Part shown: positions 45,254 through 55,408 of the stretch, in pieces
Position numbering within the stretch: the stretch's first letter is position 1
How the letters are laid out: every line of letters begins with the position of its first letter
Source of the DNA: Flagellimonas eckloniae
GTDB taxonomy: Bacteria > Bacteroidota > Bacteroidia > Flavobacteriales > Flavobacteriaceae
Direction: 5' to 3'
DNA length: 64,000 bases
Assembly: GCF_001413955.1 (NCBI RefSeq)
Contig: NZ_LCTZ01000002.1
Span: forward strand, 3,520,501 to 3,584,500
The notes under the pieces: generated by a model
What the model saw: the letters and a program-made list of their open reading frames with translations, nothing else
Databases searched by the model: none
What the model was told of the DNA's origin: nothing
Program-made: the position numbers and the translations under genes

Positions 45254-48200
45254 TCATCGTGATACTTTAATCCATTTGCCCTTATTACGGGCATAGCTGG
45301 TATTGTCGTACATAGCTTCAACCTGAGACCCTGGCAAGTAATAGTCACCTAAAAAGGAAGCATTCAATTTTATAGTAAAAGTTTTTGTCTTCCTTGCCCC
45401 TAAATCAAAATAGAAATTGGTTCTGTCGTCACGTGTGTCAATGTAATCAGCTTTACTTGAATTTGGGTCGCTTCCTCCTGCATAAGATGTATTTACAATT
45501 TCCCACCCGCTAGGAACAATTTGAGTCAAAGCCAGATTATCATAATAATCATTGGTGGAATTAAACACGGTTAGCTGTGCTTGCAATTCAGTTCCTTGAC
45601 GAAGCTCAGTTACATTAATAGAATTTCCAACAGCATCCAAATATTTTACGGAAAGTGTTAGATTTTGCTGTTGCGCCAATTCTTGACCCACGGGTAGTTT
45701 TCCAGTTTGGGTAAGCGTGGCATAAATGGTATTGCCTTGATTGTTTTTGATAAGTATTTCACCTTTTGCTGAGGAGATTGAAATACTTCGTTGCGCAATA
45801 GCCCTATCTGTTTTTACCGCTACTTCTTTTCCATTATTGGTAAAAGTCAAATCAAGGGATTTACCCCCATTTTTTGCAACCATTTTAGCCATGGACAACA
45901 ACGCAAATGCCGTCTCTTGTGTGCTGTACCATCTTTGTGAGGACAGGTTTTTTGCTAGTGAAACAGCCAATTCTCGCTGTTGGGAATCTTCAAGTATGAC
46001 CATAGTCTCTAAAGCCATTGCCCTATTCCTGAATACTGAACCATAGGTTCTGTAATTATAGGAATTAGGTCTAAAGTTAATGTTAGCCGTTTGGGCAAGT
46101 TCTTTTGCCACTTCTTTTTTGCCCATCAACGCATAAGCAGCAGCCAACCTCCATTTAGCTTCATTACTCAGGTTTTTGGATTCACGCAATCTGTTCATGG
46201 CCGCCAATTCTGGTTGTTGAGCCAAAGCCAATGTATATAGGCGGTAGGCTTGGGCAATATCATTATTATAACTCGTACTTTGATTACTCCATTGACGAGC
46301 TGTGTTTTTTTGATAACGTAGCCAATTACTCAAAAATGTTAATGGGAGTTGATACCCTTTCTGTTTGGCCTCCAACATAAAATGCCCTGCGTAGGATGTT
46401 CCCCAATCATCTGCACTTCCATAACCGGACCAATAGCTTAAACCACCATTTGGTACTTGAAAATCGTTAAGCCTCTTAATGGCAGCTTTTATATTTTTTT
46501 CGATTTCTTTTTTCTTGTCAAAAGTGATATCAAGTACTTCTGCTAAAAATAGCTGGGGAAAAGCTGCGGACGTAGTTTGTTCCACACAGCCATGGGGATA
46601 CTGCAGCAAGTATTCCATTCTTTTTGAAAAGTCCATAGGTGGGAGCGTGGAAAACTCAACAAATGCAGAATTGGTGCCAGATGTTCCAAAAGTTTCAAAA
46701 GAAATGGTCTCTGATTGATTTTCGGTTATCGTATACAACGCACTTTTGGTAGTTATTGGATTGGGATTTTCTACATCTATTTCAGTTTCGTTGCTTGCAC
46801 TTTCTCCATTCCCAGATGCTGTGACTTTTATGGTTTGAAATGATTTTGTTGGATTTACCTTAAAATCAAAATTTACAATTTGCTCGCCCACGGAATTGAA
46901 GGTGATACTTTTTGATGTAGGGCCAATAGCTTCCAGAGCTTTTCCTGCATCGATTGAAACCTTTACGTTTTTAATCTTTTTTTCCATGGCGAATACGGTA
47001 ACGGGAATGGTCACTTTTTCGCCTGGAGATAATTTTCTGGGTATCGAGGTCAATACCATCAATGGTTTCCGAACTGGAGTAGCCTTTTCAGCATTACCGT
47101 AGGCACTGTTATTATTTCCTGCAACGACCATCGTTCGTACAGAACCTACATAATTAGGCATTTCGATGGTGTGGGATGCTTTTTCACCAGCTTTTAAAGT
47201 AAATGGCCCTAAATAAGTGACAACTGGTTTAAATCGTTGTGCCTTTCTGTTTTTGGCTCCTTCACCAATTCCACCACCGCCAATGGCATAAATGTTATCT
47301 ACACTGATGGAGTAGGCACCCATAACATCATCAAAAATATCAAAGGTTTTTACCCCCAAAGCTTGTCTGGCATAGAACGAAGCATGGATATCTGGCGTTT
47401 TAAATCGGGTTAAATCCAGAAGGCCTTCATCAACAACTGCCAAGGAATAGGTCATTGCTTTTTTGTTGGCTTCAGATACAGTGACTTTAAAGGATTTTTC
47501 TGGTTCCAAAACTTCTGGTATTTTCAGCTCTGGTTTTAGAAAGGTCGCTGGGTTTTCAACCAATAAAGGTACAACGCCATACAGACGAATGGGCAGGTCG
47601 TTTGCTACTTGTCCATGAGGTTGTAACAAGGATATGTTGATGTAGGCATTGGGAGCCATATCAGCAGTGATTGGAATGGTAGCTTTGGTCTCTTTTGCTG
47701 AGGTTTCAATCCATTGTTGTGATAAAACTTCAGAACCGTTTTCAATACTTAATAAAGCCCTGCTCCCTAAATCTGATGGAAAAGTAACCACTGCCTGATC
47801 TCCAAGCGAATACTTTTCCTTGTCAGCTGAAAAAATTAAAATTTTCGAACTTTCAGTATCTCCAGACGCCTGTCTTCTCCACCAGTTTCTATAAAAATAA
47901 GCTGTCCGCCCAGTGGCATGTCCAGAATCTTCATCAATAACCCGAATCAGAAAACGCCCGCCATCGTCATCAGGAATGTTTACTTTAAAACTTGCTTTTC
48001 CATCGGATGCGGTCGTAACGGACAATTCTTTAAACGGACGATGCACTGTAGCATTTTCATATCGGGAAAGATTATCGTAACCACGGTTCCACCACCACCG
48101 CCACTCTATTTTATAAACTTTGACTTTTAACTTGCGGTTTCCAGCCTTTTTGCCATCTGCATTAACCGAAACTACATCAAACGTTGTGTCTTCATCGGTT

Positions 48201-50824
48201 AAAAACGAACCGTATTGCCTTGCTTTTGGGGAACGTAACCCAGCAAAATGTGAAAAAGGCGCTAATTTCTTTGAGAAAACATCGATGGAAAAATCTCCTC
48301 CGCCTTCAAATACTTTTGTAGTAAAAGTGGCTTGCAACATGCCTGGAGCATTAGTGTTGGCATTGATTTTTTTATCAATATTGAGTAGCCCCTCTCCATC
48401 CAATTTTGAAGAAATAAATTGAAGTTCCGTTTCATTAAAAGTTCGAACTGGGTCTTGAAAAATATACCCCTTATGATTGGGGAACGCATTGGAAGCTCGT
48501 TGTATTTTAGCATTGATATCAATTTTTAAATTTCGAGCAGGTGCACCATGAAGCCACTGCACTAGTGCCTTTCCCTTGCTATTTTTGTTGGCCATTAATA
48601 CTTCATCTTCAAAAGCAAAATCTACCTTTAATCTATTGGGCTTAACAGTAGCAATCTTTAAACTTTTATTGAATTGTGCTCCTCCAACGATGATTTTGGC
48701 ATTCCAAGTTCCTGTGGGCGAATTGGCTTTTGTTGGAATAGGGAAGTAATAAAAACTACCCTCTTTTTTGGCATACAGTCCATCAGCAACGGGTACGGTA
48801 CCGTCTTTAAGTACATTTCGTTGCACTAATTTCCCTCGTGCATCATTCACTTCAAGGGTTACAGGATGATTTGTGGGCAGTGGATTAGCTTTATCATCCA
48901 ATACAAAGGTAAGGTGGACAGGGTCGCCAGGACGATGCACCCCTCTTTCCGTATAGATAAAACCTTGCAGGCCGCTTTGCAATTCTTGGCCAGAAACATC
49001 AAACTTACTTAATGAAAGCGCATTGCCATCTGCAAGTTTTGCATAGGCAAAATTGTTATTCTTTTCTGCTACGGCAACTGCTATGGTTGCTTCTCCATCG
49101 TAAACTCCAAATCCAGAGGCATCCGTTGTTATTTCAGCAAGTAGTTGCTGTTGGAAATTATACAATTTGATGTTTGTATTTGCTTCCGGATTTGTGGTCA
49201 AAAGGTTGGTTGTGGCAAAATGGTATGTGCGATTGCTCCCTTTTTTTACAATAAGTCCCAAATCACTACCTAAAAGATTGGTTGTTACAATTCTATTTGC
49301 GTTATAATAGGCTTGATGGCAAGGATTGTCCTCCTCTTCCCAATTATAGTTGTAGTTTCTCCAATAATAAATCTCATTGTCCCAATAGCGTTCCTCCAAA
49401 GCTTGTTCGCTCAAATCTTGTGAATCGGTATCGCTAGAAGTATAACTTTCTGTTTCATCTTCAGTAGTGGCGGAATCTGCACATTCATAGGAAGTATGTT
49501 CTTTTTTAAAGCTAAATTCTACGCGATATAATGATCCGGGATTCACTTTTATCAATTCTGATAGATCAAGGGCGTGTGCTTTCCAGAAACTCATGTCATC
49601 ATCCTTGGTTTCTGCAAGTGATATTACTTTATAAGCTACTCTTCTACCTACAGGTCTAAGATCCAAATTGTACTCTTGGGTCAGATTGTTGTTTTGAAGG
49701 TATTGCAACATATTGTTCTCAAAAACCTGAATGACCCGCACTTCAACCGCAGATAGATTAACGGTTTCAAAGTAGATGGGGGTTGATGTGGCGTTTGGTA
49801 GAATTGTACCTTTTGAAATTAACCTCACACTTGGTTTTAACTGTTCAAAAGAAACCAATTCAGAAAATGATTTTTTTAGCGCATAACCATAATCACTTTT
49901 AATGCCTTCAAATACGTTTACGTGCACTTGTCCCATAATTCGGTTTGAAGGATATACTTTCAATACATTACCATTTATTTCATACCGAAGACTTTGAGCG
50001 TTTTCAATGGTGACCAAACCATTTAAATTTTGATTTTGCTTTAGCGGGTCTGAAAAATTTAATGTCAATGCGGCATTGGGTGCGGTTGAAGTTTTAGCGT
50101 CTATTACAACGAATTTGTTTAATCCTGGAATGGTATATTTTTCCGAACCCTTGTTATCAACACCCAGTTCCTTGCCGTTCCAACTAAGGATTAGCTCACT
50201 ATCATCTGTTTTACGTGGGATGCTATCAATTTTAAAACTGAAATATCTAGCATCTTCGCTGCTATTGTCCCATTTTACGAGAATTTTTTTATCACCCAGC
50301 GTGGCAGCCAACACAGTGTTAGTTTTTTCTGCATTGAGAATATCAGAAGCTTCCAAGGTACCCGTTAAATACTGCCAATTTTTACTGTAGGATTGTAGAT
50401 TTCCTAGATTGATTTTAAAATTTGGAGTAATCGTTTTAAAACTAAACGTATAGTTTTTGAAATCACTTTTAATATTCTCAAAAAGCTTACCCAGTGAAAG
50501 ATCAATAACGTATTCCGTATTCGGTTTTAAATATTCAGAAGGTTGAAAAGTTAGTTCTCTTCCGTTTTCAATAGCCAGTTTCCCTTCAACTTTTGGTGTT
50601 ATTTTCAAGTATTCTGATGGGAGTTCTTGAGCAAGCTCAAACTGATCCAGTTGTTGGGCTAAGACAATAGTGATGGGAGTTGAAATACTTTGATTTCCAT
50701 TGGTGTGGTAACTAATATAATCCTTGAATTTAAACAAGTTATCAGTATCCGACGAGCTCTTTTTTTTACAAGAAAAGGATAGAACAAGTGCGGAAATCAA
50801 AAAAAAACGAAAAAAGCGTACCAT
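45254..50824 (-). CDS. Alpha-2-macroglobulin-family lipoprotein (YfhM-type, pbpC partner)
   Basis: This 1856-residue lipoprotein has signal MVRFFRFFLISALVLSFSC (lipobox Cys19). Several MG domains are followed by the MG2 segment GFIYTERGVHRPGDPVHLTFV (~620), A2M domain (PDIHASFYARQALGVKTFD onward, ~1140), thioester site LQYPHGCVEQTTSAAFPQLF (~1400, CxEQ intact) and helical thioester domain, then receptor-binding-like beta domains. Such proteins trap attacking proteases in the periplasm, while the PBP1C partner repairs peptidoglycan. Unlike the island A2M protein it has no plug domain. It is transcribed before pbpC. Confidence 0.93.
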   Translation of the reverse strand: MVRFFRFFLISALVLSFSCKKKSSSDTDNLFKFKDYISYHTNGNQSISTPITIVLAQQLDQFELAQELPSEYLKITPKVEGKLAIENGRELTFQPSEYLKPNTEYVIDLSLGKLFENIKSDFKNYTFSFKTITPNFKINLGNLQSYSKNWQYLTGTLEASDILNAEKTNTVLAATLGDKKILVKWDNSSEDARYFSFKIDSIPRKTDDSELILSWNGKELGVDNKGSEKYTIPGLNKFVVIDAKTSTAPNAALTLNFSDPLKQNQNLNGLVTIENAQSLRYEINGNVLKVYPSNRIMGQVHVNVFEGIKSDYGYALKKSFSELVSFEQLKPSVRLISKGTILPNATSTPIYFETVNLSAVEVRVIQVFENNMLQYLQNNNLTQEYNLDLRPVGRRVAYKVISLAETKDDDMSFWKAHALDLSELIKVNPGSLYRVEFSFKKEHTSYECADSATTEDETESYTSSDTDSQDLSEQALEERYWDNEIYYWRNYNYNWEEEDNPCHQAYYNANRIVTTNLLGSDLGLIVKKGSNRTYHFATTNLLTTNPEANTNIKLYNFQQQLLAEITTDASGFGVYDGEATIAVAVAEKNNNFAYAKLADGNALSLSKFDVSGQELQSGLQGFIYTERGVHRPGDPVHLTFVLDDKANPLPTNHPVTLEVNDARGKLVQRNVLKDGTVPVADGLYAKKEGSFYYFPIPTKANSPTGTWNAKIIVGGAQFNKSLKIATVKPNRLKVDFAFEDEVLMANKNSKGKALVQWLHGAPARNLKIDINAKIQRASNAFPNHKGYIFQDPVRTFNETELQFISSKLDGEGLLNIDKKINANTNAPGMLQATFTTKVFEGGGDFSIDVFSKKLAPFSHFAGLRSPKARQYGSFLTDEDTTFDVVSVNADGKKAGNRKLKVKVYKIEWRWWWNRGYDNLSRYENATVHRPFKELSVTTASDGKASFKVNIPDDDGGRFLIRVIDEDSGHATGRTAYFYRNWWRRQASGDTESSKILIFSADKEKYSLGDQAVVTFPSDLGSRALLSIENGSEVLSQQWIETSAKETKATIPITADMAPNAYINISLLQPHGQVANDLPIRLYGVVPLLVENPATFLKPELKIPEVLEPEKSFKVTVSEANKKAMTYSLAVVDEGLLDLTRFKTPDIHASFYARQALGVKTFDIFDDVMGAYSISVDNIYAIGGGGIGEGAKNRKAQRFKPVVTYLGPFTLKAGEKASHTIEMPNYVGSVRTMVVAGNNNSAYGNAEKATPVRKPLMVLTSIPRKLSPGEKVTIPVTVFAMEKKIKNVKVSIDAGKALEAIGPTSKSITFNSVGEQIVNFDFKVNPTKSFQTIKVTASGNGESASNETEIDVENPNPITTKSALYTITENQSETISFETFGTSGTNSAFVEFSTLPPMDFSKRMEYLLQYPHGCVEQTTSAAFPQLFLAEVLDITFDKKKEIEKNIKAAIKRLNDFQVPNGGLSYWSGYGSADDWGTSYAGHFMLEAKQKGYQLPLTFLSNWLRYQKNTARQWSNQSTSYNNDIAQAYRLYTLALAQQPELAAMNRLRESKNLSNEAKWRLAAAYALMGKKEVAKELAQTANINFRPNSYNYRTYGSVFRNRAMALETMVILEDSQQRELAVSLAKNLSSQRWYSTQETAFALLSMAKMVAKNGGKSLDLTFTNNGKEVAVKTDRAIAQRSISISSAKGEILIKNNQGNTIYATLTQTGKLPVGQELAQQQNLTLSVKYLDAVGNSINVTELRQGTELQAQLTVFNSTNDYYDNLALTQIVPSGWEIVNTSYAGGSDPNSSKADYIDTRDDRTNFYFDLGARKTKTFTIKLNASFLGDYYLPGSQVEAMYDNTSYARNKGKWIKVSR

Positions 50825-51075
50825 CTAAAAAGGAATTAATTACACAATGTGTTTAACCAAAGACAAGATAGCTTAAAAATAGGTAGAGGGGCTTTAAAGT
50901 TTATAGGTGGTGCGTTAGTATTTACGGATAGCTGTTATGGGACGGATTGCACGTTAGGAAAGATTTATGATTTTGACCAACGGACTATTGTTCAAAATAA
51001 TGACTTTAGTGATAAAGGTATGGTGTTGGTTTTGGGCAAGTACTTTTTTATCCAGTTATAGATTCATTTTAGAGT

Positions 51076-51534
51076 CTAAAGGTTAACCGTAAATACTCCT
51101 CCACTAACTTCTGCCAGATTGATTTCTACATCATTTATTTCAATTGCGGTTAGAAAAGGAATGCCGCCACAGCACTCGCTATCATCGGAAAGCTCAAAAG
51201 TTGTGCGTATTGTGAATGAGTCATCATCTCCAAGCGCTACAGCATAATTATAGTTGCCTGCAGTCCAATCTGAATCCTGAATCAAAAGAGCTGGACGGTC
51301 ATTTATGCTTGATAAGAATTCAACAGCAGTTTGCGCATTGGTATCGTCTATAACCACATCATCTCCACTGTAGGAGCCAAAATCAAAAACATTTTCTCCA
51401 TTCTGTAGCACCTCAAAACCCAAAACAGGCAGTCCAGCGCACAATACATTAGAGCAGCTATCGGTTGTTGTATCTAAACAGGAAATAAATAAACATAGTG
51501 GTAAACAAAGTGATAGAAGTCGTTTTAGGATCAT
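51076..51534 (-). CDS. Small lipoprotein with SECCG motif (paralogue of the next gene)
   Basis: It has 152 residues; ATG 51534 begins the signal MILKRLLSLCLPLCLFISC with a lipobox-like cysteine. The mature domain has CSNVLCAG near its start and DDSECCGGIPFLTAIEINDV near its end. The same C-x4-C and SECCG pattern occurs in the adjacent gene at 51596. A TTG at 51573 would place charged residues before the signal and is rejected. The family is not recognised; it is probably a periplasmic or surface beta-sandwich. Confidence 0.72.
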   Translation of the reverse strand: MILKRLLSLCLPLCLFISCLDTTTDSCSNVLCAGLPVLGFEVLQNGENVFDFGSYSGDDVVIDDTNAQTAVEFLSSINDRPALLIQDSDWTAGNYNYAVALGDDDSFTIRTTFELSDDSECCGGIPFLTAIEINDVEINLAEVSGGVFTVNL

Positions 51535-51595
51535 GAGTGATTTATTTTGAATTATAGAATAACAAAACAGCAATTAAAAATAAGTTTTTAACCTT

Positions 51596-52078
51596 TTAAT
51601 CTGAAATAAATATAGTGAGACTTAATGGTAAAGTACCATACTGGCTAAACTCATTGACAACATTATGTACAGATACGTCATCAATGTTTATGTATGGGCC
51701 ACAACATTCGCTACCTTCTCCATAGGAAGTATTTAGAGTGAAATTAAAAACAACTCCGTCGGTAATCCTAACTTCATATCCAATTTCACCAAAACTTTGG
51801 TTTTCTAAATCCAGTACCAAAACATCCTCATCCTCAAAATCTTTTTGAATTTCAAAATTCGTTGCGGTATCCTGTAAGTCGGTAATTGTAATCTGGGAAG
51901 GAGAATAGACCCCATTGGAAATTAAGTTGTCATCTGTTTCCTGATCAATGAATTTTATCGATATTGAATTATCAACGCTTAGACAGGTTACTGTAGCACA
52001 ATTTATTTCAATTTCTTCATCACTACATAATGTGGCGGCCAAGAGCATTGAGGCAAAAAAACATTTCTTTAGAAACAT
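51596..52078 (-). CDS. Small exported protein with SECCG motif
   Basis: It has 160 residues. The signal peptide is MFLKKCFFASMLLAATLC, possibly a lipoprotein although the lipobox is weak. The mature part begins EINCATVTCLSVDNS and near its end has YGEGSECCGPYINIDDVSV, matching the cysteine pattern of the neighbouring 51076-51534 protein. The two probably arose by tandem duplication and diverged strongly elsewhere. Function is unknown. Confidence 0.72.
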   Translation of the reverse strand: MFLKKCFFASMLLAATLCSDEEIEINCATVTCLSVDNSISIKFIDQETDDNLISNGVYSPSQITITDLQDTATNFEIQKDFEDEDVLVLDLENQSFGEIGYEVRITDGVVFNFTLNTSYGEGSECCGPYINIDDVSVHNVVNEFSQYGTLPLSLTIFISD

Positions 52079-52160
52079 TTACTTGATTTGTTTGAAGATG
52101 TTTGGTAAAGTGAAAGGTTGCGCTGGAAGTTTATAACCGTTCTTATGAATCCAATACATA

Positions 52161-52949
52161 TCACCAACCACCTGAAGCACCACCGCCTCCAAAACCGCCT
52201 CCACCAAAGCCTCCACCAAATCCACCAGAACCGAAACCACCGCCTCCAAACCCTCCTCCAGAAGATCTTGAACTACGGCCCATATTACTTAAGATAATCA
52301 TATCCCAGATATCCATTCCTGTTTTTCGACCTCCACCGCGACCTCCGCGATTGTTTTTGTTTCGTCTGGAAAGAATAATGATGATAATAATGAAGATGAT
52401 GAACGGAAGCAATGATTCAAATTTAAACCCTTGATCATTGCCAAAAGAGCGTTCTTCCTTGAATTCGCCGTTCAATACTTGGAAAATAGCATCCGAACCC
52501 TTATCCAATCCACCGTAATAATCACCTTTTTTAAATTCCGGGATAATAATGGATTCTATAATCCGCTTGGACATAAAATCTGTTAGGGCGCCTTCTACCC
52601 CATATCCGGTGTTAATGGCTATCCTTCGGTCATCCTTGGCTAACAGAACAAGTATACCATTGTCTTTTTCCGCTTGCCCAATTCCCCACTTTTGACCCCA
52701 TTGGGCACCTAAATAATTAATGTTTTCGCCTTCTGTAGAACGTATTATTGCAACTACAATTTGTGTGGAGGTGCTATCGGAATATCGAATCAGTTTTTGT
52801 TCCAAAGCCTTACTTTGAGAGGCGGGCAGTAGATTCACATAATCATAAACACTTGTTTGTTTTTTAGGTTTTTCCGGGATGGCAAACTGTCCCCATCCTA
52901 TGGAAACATAGCATAAGGCAATAAGAAGACTAACCTTTGGATATGGCAT
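52161..52949 (-). CDS. TPM-domain membrane protein with Gly-rich C-terminus (YgcG-like)
   Basis: It has 262 residues. The signal peptide (~1-20) precedes a TPM domain (~30-150: VYDYVNLLPASQSKALEQKL, DNGILVLLAKDDRRIAINTGYGVEG). A transmembrane helix (LLPFIIFIIIIIILS, ~180-195) follows, then a basic glycine-rich tail ending GGGGASGGW. It overlaps the preceding TPM gene by 20 bp and belongs to a LemA-TPM-TPM operon widely conserved in Bacteroidota. The TPM domain has been linked to photosystem repair in plants; the bacterial role is unclear. Confidence 0.88.
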   Translation of the reverse strand: MPYPKVSLLIALCYVSIGWGQFAIPEKPKKQTSVYDYVNLLPASQSKALEQKLIRYSDSTSTQIVVAIIRSTEGENINYLGAQWGQKWGIGQAEKDNGILVLLAKDDRRIAINTGYGVEGALTDFMSKRIIESIIIPEFKKGDYYGGLDKGSDAIFQVLNGEFKEERSFGNDQGFKFESLLPFIIFIIIIIILSRRNKNNRGGRGGGRKTGMDIWDMIILSNMGRSSRSSGGGFGGGGFGSGGFGGGFGGGGFGGGGASGGW

Positions 52950-53367
52950 CGCTCAATTCATTGGTGTCATTGTAGTTCCATGGAAAATGAGCTTCTAGTT
53001 CCTTTCCAGTTTTTAATACGCCCTCAACAATACCTTGTTTAAAAGCACCATTTTTAAAATGCGATGAAATCAGGTCTTTTGTAGTATCCCAAAAACCCTT
53101 TGGAACGGCCCTGTCAATGCCACTATCTCCATAAATGACAAATTTTTTGTCATCAACGGCCACATATAACAAAACACCATTTTCCTCTTTGGTATTATCC
53201 ATTTTAAGAAAATGAAATAGTTGCTGGGCCCTGCTAAAGTGATCTATTTTGGCTGTAGCTTCAATATGGACCCTGATTTCTCCTGAAGTGTTTTTTTCGG
53301 CTTCAAGAATGGCTTCAACAATCTCCTGTTCCTCTTCAGCAGTTAAAAATTTCTCTACGTGCGACAT
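52930..53367 (-). CDS. Soluble TPM-domain protein
   Basis: It has 145 residues, with no signal peptide or membrane helix visible. The TPM fold is recognised from EEEQEIVEAILEAEKNTSGEIRVHIE (split here: EEEQEIVEAILEAEKN then TSGEIRVHIE), ENGVLLYVAVDDKKFVIYGD and DSGIDRAVPKGFWD. It lies between lemA (2-bp gap) and the membrane TPM gene (20-bp overlap). Confidence 0.85.
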   Translation of the reverse strand: MSHVEKFLTAEEEQEIVEAILEAEKNTSGEIRVHIEATAKIDHFSRAQQLFHFLKMDNTKEENGVLLYVAVDDKKFVIYGDSGIDRAVPKGFWDTTKDLISSHFKNGAFKQGIVEGVLKTGKELEAHFPWNYNDTNELSDAISKG

Positions 53368-53369
53368 AC

Positions 53370-53969
53370 TTAATTAAAATCGAAGTTTACATCCGGAGCA
53401 TTTTCAGCGCCTGGATTGGAGCTAAATAATGCAACTGGGTCAAAATTGGCAATGCTGGCAATTATATTGGTTGGGATTTTCTCAATGGTAATATTGTATT
53501 CACCAGCTATATCATTGAATCTGTTACGCTCTACGTTAATTCTATTTTCCGTGCCCTCTAATTGTGACTGTAATTCCAAAAAGTTCTGATTGGATTTAAG
53601 ATCTGGATAGCGTTCCACAGTGACCAAAAGCCGTGAAAGTGCCGAAGAAAGGCCGGTCTGGGCCTGCTGAAACTGTGTCAATTGTTCTGGGGTAATATTA
53701 TTGGCATCTATAGTTGTGGAAGTTGCCTTGGCACGGGCTTCAATAACATCTTTTAAGGTGCCCCTTTCAAAATCCGCAGCTCCTTGTACTGTTTTTACCA
53801 AGTTACCTATTAAATCGCTCCTTCGTTGATAGGAACTTTCAACATTGGCCCATTGTTTTGTGGCCTGTCCTTTCATATCAACCAAAGTGTTGTTGGTTTT
53901 TATGTACCAGCCCCCAAGCAAAACGGCTAGCACAACAAGTACGATTATGGCAAGAATACCCTTTTTCAT
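53370..53969 (-). CDS. lemA: LemA family protein
   Basis: It has 199 residues, with one N-terminal membrane helix (ILAIIVLVVLAVLLGGWYI). The extended helical LemA domain has the hallmark motifs NTLVDMKGQATKQWANVESSYQRR (from ~27), DLIGNLVKTVQGAADFE (~56) and VERNRFNDIAGEYN (~155). It is first gene of the LemA-TPM-TPM operon. The biochemical role is unknown; the family sits in the cell envelope. Confidence 0.92.
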   Translation of the reverse strand: MKKGILAIIVLVVLAVLLGGWYIKTNNTLVDMKGQATKQWANVESSYQRRSDLIGNLVKTVQGAADFERGTLKDVIEARAKATSTTIDANNITPEQLTQFQQAQTGLSSALSRLLVTVERYPDLKSNQNFLELQSQLEGTENRINVERNRFNDIAGEYNITIEKIPTNIIASIANFDPVALFSSNPGAENAPDVNFDFN

Positions 53970-53997
53970 GTTCTCGGTTTTAGTGTTTGTAGTGTTA

Positions 53998-54327
53998 TTA
54001 TAATTGTTCTTTTATTTTGAGAAGTTCAGCACGTACTTTTTGTAGTTTTTGTACCACCTCAAAAGTTGAGAGTGTTTTTTGCTTTTCTTCTTTTAGATGT
54101 GTTTTGGCCCCTTCCAAAGTAAATCCACGTTCTTTTACCAAGTGGTAGATCAGTTGCAGGTTTGTTATATCCTGTGGGGTAAATTTTCGATTTCCCTTTG
54201 CATTTTTTTTTGGTTGAAGTACATCGAACTCCCTTTCCCAAAACCGAATTAAAGATGTGTTTACGCCAAATGCCTTGGCTACTTCTCCAATGCCGTAATA
54301 TCGTTTTTCAGGAAGATCTACGTGCAT
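53998..54327 (-). CDS. MerR-family transcriptional regulator
   Basis: It has 109 residues. The MerR winged-helix domain is YYGIGEVAKAFGVNTSLIRFWEREF (~10-34), followed by NRKFTPQDITNLQLIYHLVKERGFT and a C-terminal coiled coil. No effector-binding domain is present. Its ATG overlaps the stop of the M23 peptidase gene by one base (TAATG), so the two are coupled; lemA follows 28 bp downstream. Confidence 0.9.
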   Translation of the reverse strand: MHVDLPEKRYYGIGEVAKAFGVNTSLIRFWEREFDVLQPKKNAKGNRKFTPQDITNLQLIYHLVKERGFTLEGAKTHLKEEKQKTLSTFEVVQKLQKVRAELLKIKEQL

Positions 54328-55304
54328 TAATCCAGAGATTGGTTTTCTTGGTTGGCGAATTTGAGCATATTTTCAAACTCTTCCGCCGTCAAACTTCCAT
54401 AATAGAAGTTAATGGGGTTGATGCGTTCTTCGTCCTTAAAGACTTCATAATGAAGATGGGGAGCTTCAGAACGGCCAGTGTTTCCCACAAAGCCAATCAA
54501 ATCGCCACGTTTTACCTTTTGGCCTTTGCTAACATTGTACTTGCTTAAATGTGCATACAGGGACATATAGCCGTAACCGTGGTCTATTCTAATGTGTTTG
54601 CCATAACCGGATGATCGGTTATCGGCTCTTTTAACAGTTCCATCTCCAGTAGCGTAAATGGGAACACCTCTTGGTGCTGTAAAATCCATGCCCCAATGCA
54701 TTTTCCGGGCTTTCGTAAAAGGATCGGATCGCCACCCGTAACCTGATGCCATTCTCGTTAGGTCTTCATTTCTTACGGGTTGTATGGCAGGAATAGCCGC
54801 TAAAAGTTTTTCTTTTTCTTCAGCCAATTTAGCAATCTCATCCAATGATTTTGATTGGATCACCATTTGTTTCTGAATGATGTCCAAACGCTGCGTAGCA
54901 TTGACAATGATTTCTGAATTGTTGAAACCTTCTAAAGATTTATATCGATTTACACCACCAAAACCAGCTCTACGTTGCTCTTCTGGAATGGGGTTTGCTT
55001 CAAAATATAGTCTGTAAATATTGTTGTCCCTGTCTTCAATGTTACCGAGAACCTGCTCCATTTGCTCCATCTTCTTCCCCAAGATCTCGTATTGGAGTTC
55101 ATAATTACGTACCTCACGTTCCAAAGAAAGTTCCTTGGGAGTGTTCAACAAGTTGGTGTTCAATAATACAATAAGGCCTAGAAATCCGAATAATGCGGCC
55201 CCAACAATGAAAAAGAAGAGATTCCGATACCTTTTGGATTTTTTAGGTTCAATCTTTCGATATGAAAGTGTATCAGGATCGTAATAGTACTTAACTTTAG
55301 ACAT
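54327..55304 (-). CDS. M23-family (LytM) cell-wall metallopeptidase
   Basis: It has 325 residues: an N-terminal cytoplasmic segment, one transmembrane helix (LFFFIVGAALFGFLGLIVLL, ~29-48), a coiled-coil region (~60-170) and a C-terminal LytM domain. The zinc site is visible in MHWGMDFTAPRGVPIYAT (~203-220) and in YGYMSLYAHLSKY and APHLHYEVF (~280). It cleaves peptidoglycan cross-links or activates an amidase. It is divergent from alaS. Confidence 0.92.
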   Translation of the reverse strand: MSKVKYYYDPDTLSYRKIEPKKSKRYRNLFFFIVGAALFGFLGLIVLLNTNLLNTPKELSLEREVRNYELQYEILGKKMEQMEQVLGNIEDRDNNIYRLYFEANPIPEEQRRAGFGGVNRYKSLEGFNNSEIIVNATQRLDIIQKQMVIQSKSLDEIAKLAEEKEKLLAAIPAIQPVRNEDLTRMASGYGWRSDPFTKARKMHWGMDFTAPRGVPIYATGDGTVKRADNRSSGYGKHIRIDHGYGYMSLYAHLSKYNVSKGQKVKRGDLIGFVGNTGRSEAPHLHYEVFKDEERINPINFYYGSLTAEEFENMLKFANQENQSLD

Positions 55305-55319
55305 GAAGGGATTTTATCC

Positions 55320-55327
55320 TATTTTTG
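55320..55327 (+). promoter_or_regulatory. Putative -7 box (TATTTTTG) of alaS
   Basis: It matches TAnnTTTG and lies in the alaS/M23 divergent region, 81 nt before the alaS ATG. No -33 element is obvious. Confidence 0.35.
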
Positions 55328-55408
55328 CGCATTCTTTTAAAGAAAACAAACAAATATAAAAATTGTTTTGCTTTAAATGTTAAATTTAATAAAACCCTAG
55401 CAATTCCA

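Noticed and set aside
50849..51061. 70-codon plus-strand frame starting at GTG between the A2M lipoprotein gene and the SECCG genes
   Set aside because: It has no recognisable motif, a weak start and no partner. It might be a fragment of a small membrane protein, but that cannot be supported from the sequence.
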